39,239 nt of DNA from Candidatus Acidiferrales bacterium (GTDB taxonomy: Bacteria; Acidobacteriota; Terriglobia; Acidiferrales; UBA7541). Every line of letters starts with the position of its first letter. Position 1 is the first letter of the stretch. Both the position numbers and the translations under genes were made by a program. The notes under the pieces were generated by a model that was not told the origin of the DNA, searched no databases, and saw nothing but the letters and a program-made list of their open reading frames with translations. The DNA lies in contig JASHRC010000139.1 in the NCBI GenBank assembly GCA_030037525.1, positions 1 through 39,239 on the forward strand, read 5' to 3'. Shown here in pieces: positions 9,545 through 16,901 of this stretch.

Positions 9545-10308
9545 GCGTCGCACTGCACAAACAGCTCCGTCCTCGACCTCCGTTCCGTTTTCCTCGACAG
9601 GTGTGATCGCTAGAGGAAAGCCGCCCAGCCCCCTCCAAGGTCGAGTCTTGACGGTCAAAGAAGCGGCGCATAGTTCAGGCCTGGAGCAAATGTTCACGCA
9701 TCCTGCGTGCTGTTTCACGCATTTCCAAACTGGACGCCGTTTGCGCGGCTGGCTGTCCTCCTCAAACAGGACCCAATCCAGCAACCAACTCTGAGAGCCA
9801 GCTGGCTTACGATTCGCTTAGCTCCCCAGCCCGTTCCTGCACGTCAAAGGCGGTTCGGAGGGCCCCAAAGCCCCAGGGCCATGCCACATGTCCGCAGGCC
9901 CAGGAAATCGGTTCAAGCGAGCACGCCCTAGCACAGGCTCGTGCCGGTACTGGCTCGGCCCCTACAGGATTCCCCCGTCTCGAAAGAGGTATACCTTGGA
10001 TGGCCGTTCATCTTGGCTCCTGCTAGAGTGCCTGGCACATGAGTGCAGGTTACAACCCGATACCGCCGGGTTTCCGCTCCACGCTGACCCACCCCTTTAG
10101 GGGGCCGCTGGGATTCTCCCCGACAGTGCCAGCGGCCCCTCCAACCTTCTTCTCATCTGAAGGATTCGAAGGCTACTGCCCTGGCAAAGCCGCCAGCAGA
10201 CAGAGGTGCCTAGTTTACGGGAACGAGCGCGGTAGCCCCGTCTGGCGAGCGGCGGCTCTCAGACCGGCCTTCCCATTTCGACTGAGGAACATCTGCGGCT
10301 GAGCCGCC
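9545..10308. other. 764-bp gene-poor gap next to the kinase remnant
   Basis: I find no convincing coding frame on either strand; the open frames show no recognisable domain. One strong hairpin lies at 10101-10139. The gap begins right after the response-regulator stop and ends where the truncated tandem-HAMP kinase reading stops. It may be the scar of a larger deletion or replacement that removed the rest of that kinase. Confidence 0.55.
10101..10139. repeat. Perfect 11-bp GC-rich hairpin
   Basis: GGGGCCGCTGG at 10101-10111 pairs exactly with CCAGCGGCCCC at 10129-10139 around a 17-nt loop. Following bases are pyrimidine-rich (CTCCAACCTTCTTCTC) but lack a real T-run. It may be a weak terminator for + strand transcription from the response regulator, or a leftover of a mobile or structured element. 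Confidence 0.55.
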
Positions 10309-11014
10309 TCACTTTGCAACGAAGGACTCGGTTGTTGGAAACTTGAGGTCTGAATAGGAATGGAGACGCACCTGGCCCGTCAGGTTGCTGGCCATCGAGT
10401 CGACCGAATCAGTGAGGTCCTTCCACGTACCGGCGGCCCCTGGCACTTGTGCCTGCCCTCCCAGCTTGCCGTCCGTGCCCACTTCGCGCGCCACGCGCGT
10501 GACCTCAGCGGTGAAGACGCCCAGCTGCTGGATCATGGTATTGACAATCGTCGCTGGCCGGAGAAACTCACTCGAGCGGAAGCCCATCGACGTCGAGTCG
10601 CACCGTCTGGGTCAAGTCGCCCTGCGCCACCGCCGCGATGGCACCTGTCACCTCCACGATCGGCCGCAGCAGGTCCTCCACCAGCGTGTTCACGGAAACT
10701 TCGATATCTCCCCACGATCCCCGCGACCCATGAAACCGCATCGTGCGACCCTGTTTTCCCACCACCTGTCCAACCCGGTTGAGTTCTCGAGCCATCTGCC
10801 GGTTGGCCGCGACGATCTCATTGAACGTGTCTGCGATCTTGCCGGCAAGCCCCGTCCAGGTCCCCGGCAGCCGCACGGAAAAGTCGCCGTCTCGCATCGT
10901 GAGTAAGCTGGCCAGAATCACTCCCGTCTCGCTCGATTGAGAATCTCCGTTTGAGCCGATGGCAGCTTCCGACTCGCCAACGGCTACCGCAGCTCCAGGA
11001 TCGTGTTTCTTCAT
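10309..11014 (-). pseudogene. Remnant of tandem-HAMP hybrid sensor histidine kinase
   Basis: Reading on the minus strand from ATG 11014 gives about 148 aa typical of the N-terminus of multi-HAMP hybrid kinases ([45 protein letters not shown]), then a stop at 10568-10570. The family sequence resumes at once in another frame ([59 protein letters not shown]). A frameshift near 10570, consistent with a net 2-nt loss, therefore splits it. After the second HAMP block the reading turns into unrelated sequence and stops at 10309. About 235 residues remain, with no histidine-kinase, ATPase or receiver domains, whereas intact relatives exceed 1,000 aa. It lies 33 bp behind a receiver-only regulator. 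An expressed 148-aa HAMP fragment cannot be excluded. Confidence 0.85.
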
Positions 11015-11047
11015 AGTGATCTCCGGCTTGGTACGGCTAAATCCTGA

Positions 11048-11497
11048 CTAATTGGCTCCCTTTTTCTGCGTTGCCTCGGTCTCATCGGGAGAAATCGCTT
11101 GCGCATTGCCCGTCCAGGGAAATGACCGTCCCGCCGCGACCGCTTCCAGGGCCACTAAAAGGTAATGGGCCACTTGTGATTTGGTCACGTAGCCGGAGGC
11201 TCCGGCTTCGATGGCGGCAGTCAACATGTGCGATGAGTCGTGCTGGCTCAAGACCAGTACGCGAGATGGGAGGACCTCCTTGCGAATCTGCCGGGTGGCG
11301 TCAAGACCGTTCATGTAGGGCATGCTGATGTCCATCACGATGACGTCGGGCAGCAACTTGCGCGCGGCTTCAACAGCTTCCACACCATTGGCAGCTTCGC
11401 CGCAGATTTCTACGTCGGCAGAGGACTCCACCAGCGACCGAAGACCTTTGCGAAAGATTTCGTGATCATCGACGATCAGCACTCGGGTTCGGGACAA
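11048..11497 (-). CDS. Receiver-only response regulator (NarL-type receiver without HTH)
   Basis: The 149-aa product is a single receiver domain. It has the acidic pair in LIVDDHEIF, phospho-acceptor Asp56 in VIVMDISMP, Ser84 in VLSQHD and Lys106 in YVTKSQ. The sequence resembles NarL/FixJ receivers, but it ends after a short polar tail (SPDETEATQKKGAN) with no DNA-binding domain. It could act as a phosphate sink or relay, or as a partner of the multi-HAMP kinase whose remnant starts 33 bp downstream on the same strand. Such receiver plus kinase pairs are a common layout. The receiver itself looks intact, so it may survive its partner or serve another kinase. Confidence 0.87.
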   Translation of the reverse strand: MSRTRVLIVDDHEIFRKGLRSLVESSADVEICGEAANGVEAVEAARKLLPDVIVMDISMPYMNGLDATRQIRKEVLPSRVLVLSQHDSSHMLTAAIEAGASGYVTKSQVAHYLLVALEAVAAGRSFPWTGNAQAISPDETEATQKKGAN

Positions 11498-11893
11498 GGC
11501 TCTCCCCGGCAGGGTGGCTGCTAGCCAGCGATCGCTCCAGCTCGCACACCGAACTGTGCGGCACCGCTCAGCAAATCATCGCTTCTAAGTATCCCGGATC
11601 GGAACGTAAGGGCATACACAGAACGCTGTAGGCCTGATCGGAAAAGGCCTTAGTATTGTCGTTTTCAGCACTTCTCGTCGTGGCAAGCGGAATTGGGAGG
11701 CGTGAACCGCAACTGGTCGGACTTTCGGCTCTTTTTTTTTCGGGGTGGCCAACAGAGTGATGGCGTGGCTCGCGAGGATGCCACGACCATCGTGCGGTTC
11801 GCCGTGGGCACAGAGTGATCCTGGACGGGCAAGCAGAGACGTCGGCGATTCCAGCTTCGTTGACAGCAATTCCGCGCCAGAATAGGATCGATT
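11498..11893. other. 396-bp gap upstream of metG
   Basis: No credible gene is visible; the minus-strand open frames overlap metG and have no family character. A run of nine T (11732-11740) on the + strand follows only a weak stem, so I do not call a terminator. The metG promoter should be here, but I cannot pick a convincing -35/-10 pair. Confidence 0.5.
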
Positions 11894-13957
11894 GTGCGCA
11901 TCCCCAAATCACACATGAACAGGGCCGGCCCCTCCCAGCAGAAACCGAAGTTTTATCTGACCACCCCGATTTACTACGCAAATTCGCGGCCTCACGTCGG
12001 CTCGGCCTACACCACGATCGTCTGCGACGCAATCGCGCGCTACAAGCGCATGTGTGGCTACGAGGTGGCCTACCTCACGGGAACAGACGAGCACGGGGTC
12101 AATATCGAACGCGCCGCCGAAGAGGCGGGGATTACGCCCCAGCAGCTGGTCGACACAAACGAGAAGATTTTTCGTGAATTGTGGAAGCTGCTGGGCATCA
12201 CGACGACCGACTTCATTCGCACCACCTCTCGGGAGCATGCGCGGGCCGTCCAGATGCTCGTGCGACGGACACTGGAGCGCGACAGAGTTCTATCGCCCGA
12301 GAAGCGCTCCATCTACAAGGACAAATACGAAGGGCGTTACTGCATCTACGACAACGCCTACGTGAGCGACACGCCGGAACCAGCAGACTGCCCGACGTGC
12401 GGCCGTCCCGCCGAGCTGATCGCGGAAGAAAACTATTTCTTCCGGCTTTCGGCGTATCAGGAAAAATTGCTTCAGCTTTATCGAGAGAAGCCGGGTTTTG
12501 TTCAGCCTGATTTTCGGAGGAACGAAGTGAAGAGCTTCGTGGAAGCGGGGCTGAAGGACGTTTCGATCAGTCGCAAGACGATCAAGTGGGGTATTCCCTG
12601 GCCCGACGATCCGGAGCACGTCTTTTACGTGTGGTACGACGCACTGGCGAGCTACCTGAGCGGTATCGGCTACGGCAGCGAAGACCCGCAGGAACAGGAG
12701 AAATTCGGTCGCTTCTGGCCAGCCGATCTGCACATGATCGGCAAGGAAATCATCCGGTTTCACGCCGTCTACTGGCCGGCATTCTTGATGGCCGCCGATC
12801 TGCCTCTGCCGAACCAGATCTTCGCGCATGGCTGGCTTCTGTTCGAACAGGAAAAGATGAGTAAGTCGAAGGGCAATGTCGCCTATCCCGAGCCGATTGT
12901 GAAGGTGCTCGGAAACGATGCGCTGCGATATTACCTTCTGCGTGAAACGGTGTTCGGACAGGACGGCAATTTTTCACGCGAGGGGCTGATCACCCGCTAC
13001 AACGCGGATTTGGCCAACGGTCTCGGGAACCTCGCCAGTCGTGTACTGACCATGGTCTGGAACTACCGGAACGGTTGGGTGCCCGGCATTTCGGAGAAAT
13101 TCAGAAGCACACCCCCGCATGACCAATGGTTTTCTGCTGACGTCGAAGCGGCAAAAGTTCGCACCATTGGGACCGTGCGGCTTGCTTATGACAGTTTCCA
13201 GTTCGCCCTTGCCGCGGAAGAAATCTGGAGGGCCATTGCCAATTGGGGAGACCAGTTCCTTACCGCCACCCAGCCTTGGGTCGAAGCACAAAAGCCGGGA
13301 CAGGAATGGCTGGTCGACAGCTGGCTGCGGTTAGTGGCCGAAACGCTGCGCAGCACTGTGATTCTCGCGCATCCGCTGATTCCCGAGGCCACTCTGAAGA
13401 TCTGGCAGCAACTGGGACAGGAACAAAAGCTCGAGGATATTCGGATGGACCACTTGCGATGGGACGCCTGGAAGCAAACGAGGCCCATCGGGAAATGCGA
13501 ACCTGTCTTTCCGCGGGCAGACAAGAAAGAAGCTTGGGAAAGGATGGAGGCGATGGAACAAGAGATTCGGAATCCGGCCGGAGCGCAGCCGGTAGGGACG
13601 TCGAGCGCGCCGGCAGGCTCCGCGAACAACAAAATTACCATCGAGGATTTCGCCCGGGTGGAAATGCGCGTCGGAGTGGTCCAATCGGCCGAGCGAATCC
13701 CGGGCGCGGACAAGCTGCTGAAGCTGCTGGTCGATATCGGCGATGAGACTCGTCAGATTCTTGCGGGCATCGCCCTCGCCTACGCCCCTGAGGATCTGCT
13801 TGGCCGGAAAGTGGTGATCGTCGCCAACCTCGCGCCGCGAAAAATGCGCGGACTCGAATCGAACGGTATGCTGCTAGCCGCATCGGTTGGACCAGACGGC
13901 AAGCCCGTGCTGTGCACATTTGCCGAGGAGATCCCGCCCGGCGCAAGGGTCAAATGA
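11894..13957 (+). CDS. metG: Methionyl-tRNA synthetase
   Basis: This enzyme charges tRNA(Met) with methionine in the cytoplasm. The 687-aa product has the class I catalytic core with the HIGH-equivalent HVGS in YYANSRPHVGSAY. The zinc-knuckle insertion includes CPTCGRP with an upstream Cys (RYCIYDNAYVSD). The KMSKS loop is EKMSKSKGN near residue 322, followed by the anticodon-binding helical domain. A C-terminal EMAP/Trbp111-type tRNA-binding domain (about 580-687, IEDFARVEMRVGVV and APRKMRGLESNGM) supports dimerisation, as in long MetRS forms. GTG 11894 has AGGA 6 bases upstream; ATG 11915 is an alternative that loses 7 residues. It heads a + strand run with tatD-like and prenyl synthase genes. 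Confidence 0.97.
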   Translation: MRIPKSHMNRAGPSQQKPKFYLTTPIYYANSRPHVGSAYTTIVCDAIARYKRMCGYEVAYLTGTDEHGVNIERAAEEAGITPQQLVDTNEKIFRELWKLLGITTTDFIRTTSREHARAVQMLVRRTLERDRVLSPEKRSIYKDKYEGRYCIYDNAYVSDTPEPADCPTCGRPAELIAEENYFFRLSAYQEKLLQLYREKPGFVQPDFRRNEVKSFVEAGLKDVSISRKTIKWGIPWPDDPEHVFYVWYDALASYLSGIGYGSEDPQEQEKFGRFWPADLHMIGKEIIRFHAVYWPAFLMAADLPLPNQIFAHGWLLFEQEKMSKSKGNVAYPEPIVKVLGNDALRYYLLRETVFGQDGNFSREGLITRYNADLANGLGNLASRVLTMVWNYRNGWVPGISEKFRSTPPHDQWFSADVEAAKVRTIGTVRLAYDSFQFALAAEEIWRAIANWGDQFLTATQPWVEAQKPGQEWLVDSWLRLVAETLRSTVILAHPLIPEATLKIWQQLGQEQKLEDIRMDHLRWDAWKQTRPIGKCEPVFPRADKKEAWERMEAMEQEIRNPAGAQPVGTSSAPAGSANNKITIEDFARVEMRVGVVQSAERIPGADKLLKLLVDIGDETRQILAGIALAYAPEDLLGRKVVIVANLAPRKMRGLESNGMLLAASVGPDGKPVLCTFAEEIPPGARVK

Positions 13958-14057
13958 ACGGCAGGTCAAAAGCCCTCGGTCGGAACCGCCCTCGAGAAGC
14001 CAAAACCGCTGGAGTTTTTCTTCCGCCACGGCAGGACGAAAGCGAAAAACAGGAATC

Positions 14058-14849
14058 ATGCGAATCGTTGACTCACATGCGCATCTGGAATTCGCGCAAT
14101 TTGACCATGACCGCCGGGAAGTGCTCGAACGAGCACAGGCTGCCGGCGTCGAACTGTTGCTGGCAATCGGCAGCGGCACAAGCCCGGACGAGCGGCTGGA
14201 TGCAGCGATTCCCTTCGCCGAACAGGCCGATTGGATCTACGCGACCGTCGGCATCCACCCGCACGACGCTCAGGTGGCGACCGAAGAGCATTTTGCGCAG
14301 CTTGATCAGCTGGCCCGGCACCGGAAGGTGATCGGCTGGGGCGAAGTGGGTCTTGATTATTATCACGACCACTCGCCGCGCGATGTGCAGAAGCGGGTCT
14401 TTCGAAGGCAGTTGGTCGAGGCCCGTGCCGCGAAACTGCCCGTGATCATTCACTGCCGCGACAGCTGGGAGGATTGCCTTGAGATCCTCGACCAGGATTG
14501 GCGCTCGAGCGGGCTTGGCGGGATTTTTCACTGTTTCACGGGAACGATCGGCCATGCGCGGCAGGGGCTGGACATGGGGTTTCTGATCTCGTTTGCCGGG
14601 AATGTCACCTATCCGAAGAACGGCTTGATCCGCGAGGTGGCGCGGGAAATCCCGCTCGATCGGATGCTCACGGAAACCGACTCGCCGTTCTTGGCACCCC
14701 AAGGATGGCGCGGCAGGCGCAATGAGCCGGCGCTTGTGGTTGAGGTAGCGCGGACCTTGGCGGATGTGAGAGACTTGGGCACCGACGAGGTCGCCGCCGC
14801 CACGGCGGCCAATTTTCGAAGGTTTTTCGGGCTCGGGGCGGGGCCGTAG
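14058..14849 (+). CDS. TatD-family metal-dependent DNase
   Basis: TatD-family enzymes are metal-dependent nucleases of the amidohydrolase (TIM-barrel) superfamily. The 263-aa product has the metal-binding DSHAHLEF at the N-terminus. It also has VGIHPHDA, the glutamate ligand in IGWGEVGLDYY, PVIIHCRDSWED, IFHCFTGT and the final ETDSPFLAP. All usual ligands are present. I chose ATG 14058 because the family consistently starts a few residues before DSHAH and ACAGGA lies just upstream. The open frame extends further 5', but with sequence that has no family character. It follows metG by 100 bp, a very common bacterial pairing. A specific substrate cannot be read from the sequence. Confidence 0.94.
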   Translation: MRIVDSHAHLEFAQFDHDRREVLERAQAAGVELLLAIGSGTSPDERLDAAIPFAEQADWIYATVGIHPHDAQVATEEHFAQLDQLARHRKVIGWGEVGLDYYHDHSPRDVQKRVFRRQLVEARAAKLPVIIHCRDSWEDCLEILDQDWRSSGLGGIFHCFTGTIGHARQGLDMGFLISFAGNVTYPKNGLIREVAREIPLDRMLTETDSPFLAPQGWRGRRNEPALVVEVARTLADVRDLGTDEVAAATAANFRRFFGLGAGP

Positions 14850-14878
14850 GTTCCGAAGCAGAAAAGGCAAACGGACCG

Positions 14879-15895
14879 GTGGCGTTCGCTGTCCAAATCG
14901 CCAAAGGCATTTTTGATCTCGTGCGAGACGATCTGGCGCTCGTGGAGCGAGAGCTTGCCGCCGAGGGCGGCGTTGCGATCCAGCCGGTCGCCGAAATCGC
15001 CGACTATCTGCGCCAGGGTGGTGGCAAGCGGCTGCGCCCCGCGCTGCTGCTGCTGGCGGCGGGCGCGGCGGGTTATCGCGGGCCCGGCGCTATCCGGCTC
15101 GGCGCTGTGGTGGAGATGATCCACAGCGCAACCCTGGTCCACGACGATGTGATCGATGGCGCCCAGACGCGGCGCGGGCGCCCCAGCACCCCTGCTCGCT
15201 GGGGCAACCACATGAGCGTGCTGGCGGGCGACTGGCTTTACATGCAATCGTTCGAGCTGGCACTCCGCCAGCGGAATTTCGCGATCCTCGAGATCTTGAT
15301 CGAGCTCACGCAGAACATGGTGGAAGGCGAGCTGCTGCAGCTCACCCGGCTGGGCCGGATCGATTTGACCGAAACCGATGTGACCGAACTCGCCTATCGC
15401 AAGACAGCCTGCCTGTTCAGCGGCTGTGCGCGGCTGGGCGCGGTGCTCGGGCAACAGCCGAAAAGCGTGGAAGAGGCGCTGGCCGATTATGGGCGCAACG
15501 CGGGGCTGGCCTTTCAGCTCGTCGATGACTTGCTCGACTTCACGGCTTCGCCCGAGCAACTGGGAAAACCCGTTCTGAGTGACCTCAAAGAGGGAAAAGT
15601 CACCTTGCCCCTGATTTTCGCGCTCGAAGACGGTATGGCGGGCCAAGGCGATCGAAACCTACATAGCCAAGCAAAGCGGCTGGTTAGCAAAGTGCTCGAA
15701 GAGCGAGGATTTTTGAGCGTTCGGCCCGACGAGATCACACAGCTGGTTCGTGAGAGCGGCGCGCTTCAGCGAGCATCAGATCTTGCCAGCGGATACGCGC
15801 GCCGCGCCAAGGCTTGCCTGGAAGATCTGCGCGATACCGAGTACCGACGGGCGCTGCTGGCCGTCCCCGATTTCATCCTCGAACGGCAGAATTAA
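14879..15895 (+). CDS. Trans-polyprenyl diphosphate synthase
   Basis: This enzyme adds isopentenyl diphosphate units to make a long all-trans isoprenoid, probably the side chain of menaquinone or another quinone. The 338-aa product has GGGKRLRPALLLL and the first Asp-rich motif in LVHDDVIDGA, with RRGRPS after it. The second Asp-rich motif is in FQLVDDLLDF, followed by GKPVLSDLKEGKVTLPLI. The residues just upstream of the first Asp motif are small or medium sized (IHSATLVHDD), as in long-chain (C30-C40) synthases rather than FPP synthases. Chain length is an inference. The start is GTG 14879 with AAAAGG upstream. It is the last gene of the metG run and converges on the SCO-family gene with a 7-bp gap. 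Confidence 0.93.
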   Translation: MAFAVQIAKGIFDLVRDDLALVERELAAEGGVAIQPVAEIADYLRQGGGKRLRPALLLLAAGAAGYRGPGAIRLGAVVEMIHSATLVHDDVIDGAQTRRGRPSTPARWGNHMSVLAGDWLYMQSFELALRQRNFAILEILIELTQNMVEGELLQLTRLGRIDLTETDVTELAYRKTACLFSGCARLGAVLGQQPKSVEEALADYGRNAGLAFQLVDDLLDFTASPEQLGKPVLSDLKEGKVTLPLIFALEDGMAGQGDRNLHSQAKRLVSKVLEERGFLSVRPDEITQLVRESGALQRASDLASGYARRAKACLEDLRDTEYRRALLAVPDFILERQN

Positions 15896-15902
15896 TTCCT
15901 CA

Positions 15903-16847
15903 TCAAGCATTGGGGGTATGCTCCGGCCGATGCGGGCCGGCGTTCCGCTGATCGGTCCGTTCGAGCGACTGCTCGGCGTCGGTGATCAGATCTGCGGGCT
16001 TCCAGTCGTTGCCCTCATACCATTTGTAGACCGTGCCGTCCGGATTGATCACCGTCGTGCTCAGAGAATGCGTGATCTGGTCACCGGAAAAACTGTAGTA
16101 CAGACCAAAGAAATTCGCGACCGCGGGCAGCTCGCTCGCGGGAACCGTCGCGAAGTTCCAGCGGTCGAAGGGATGACCGCCGGTGATCGGGTCGAAGGTG
16201 TGGGCGTATTTTTTCAGCACTGCGGGCGTGTCATTTTGGGAATCGAAACTGAGCGTGAGCAGGCGGATTCTCCTCGGGGTTCGCTCGCGGAGCTGAGCGT
16301 AAATCCGAGCAAAATTTCGCGAGACCAGAGGACAAAAATCGGGAAACGGACAGCGCGTATAGATGAAGGTGACCAGGACAACGTTTCCCCGAAACGTGTG
16401 AAGATGGACTTGCTGGCCGTCCTGATCGATCACGTAAAAATCAGGTACATTTTCTCCCGGCTTCGGCTCGTGAGAGGAGGCGCCTGGAGGGCTGGCCGCA
16501 CCCGGCGCCGCTTTTTTCGTCACCACAATGTTTTCCAGATAGGCACCGTCGCTCGTGACGACCACGTCGGCGGTGATTTCATCTCCGGGATTGAGCGATG
16601 CCAGAGATTTCGTGTCGCGAACCGGGTACGGCATCGTCATGGCGGCCATGAAGCCGGGAATCTCCTGGCCGTCCACGTTGAGGGTTCCGTGCGCGGCATC
16701 GATCGAAACAACCTTCCCAACCAGGTGATAACGTTTCGCTTGGGTCTCTCGAACCGCGGACTTACTGCACCCGGCCGACGCCGCCGTCAGCGCAACTAGA
16801 ACGATAGCGAGCGCCGCCCTGGGATTGCTCCGACGAGGATTCGACAT
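15903..16847 (-). CDS. SCO1-family lipoprotein with N-terminal CusF-like copper domain
   Basis: The 314-aa product is a predicted lipoprotein with lipobox SAGC at Cys27. Residues 42-105 resemble CusF-type copper-binding domains, including the methionine-rich FMAAMTMPY (Met67, Met70, Met72) and LNPGDEITADVVV. Residues 130-290 form a thioredoxin-like SCO1/SenC domain, with metal-site cysteines in YTRCPFPDFCP (Cys166 and Cys172) and the conserved His260 in DQITHSL. Classical SCO1 has CxxxC; here five residues separate the cysteines. SCO proteins deliver copper to cytochrome oxidase or act as thiol reductases at the membrane. A strong ribosome-binding site (AGGGAGAAAAGG) precedes the ATG. It is the last gene of a four-gene minus-strand block with a TonB-dependent receptor and a Cys/His-rich small protein, which suggests copper handling. 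Confidence 0.92.
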   Translation of the reverse strand: MSNPRRSNPRAALAIVLVALTAASAGCSKSAVRETQAKRYHLVGKVVSIDAAHGTLNVDGQEIPGFMAAMTMPYPVRDTKSLASLNPGDEITADVVVTSDGAYLENIVVTKKAAPGAASPPGASSHEPKPGENVPDFYVIDQDGQQVHLHTFRGNVVLVTFIYTRCPFPDFCPLVSRNFARIYAQLRERTPRRIRLLTLSFDSQNDTPAVLKKYAHTFDPITGGHPFDRWNFATVPASELPAVANFFGLYYSFSGDQITHSLSTTVINPDGTVYKWYEGNDWKPADLITDAEQSLERTDQRNAGPHRPEHTPNA

Positions 16848-16901
16848 CCTTTTCTCCCTTCGAGTCTTTTAAATTGTACGCCGGTTTTGCCACCCGTCAG
16901 G

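Noticed and set aside
9534-9794. Short + strand frame containing LTVKEAA, like the start of an excisionase HTH
   Set aside because: Only these few residues match; the following sequence has no helix-turn-helix pattern, and the frame overlaps the response-regulator end. Treated as chance.
10039-10302. 87-aa + strand frame as a gene
   Set aside because: Composition is Pro/Arg/Ser-rich, no ribosome-binding site or domain is seen, and it runs through the strong hairpin at 10101-10139.
11728-11750. Rho-independent terminator at the nine-T run
   Set aside because: The preceding sequence forms only a weak stem, and no + strand gene ends nearby.
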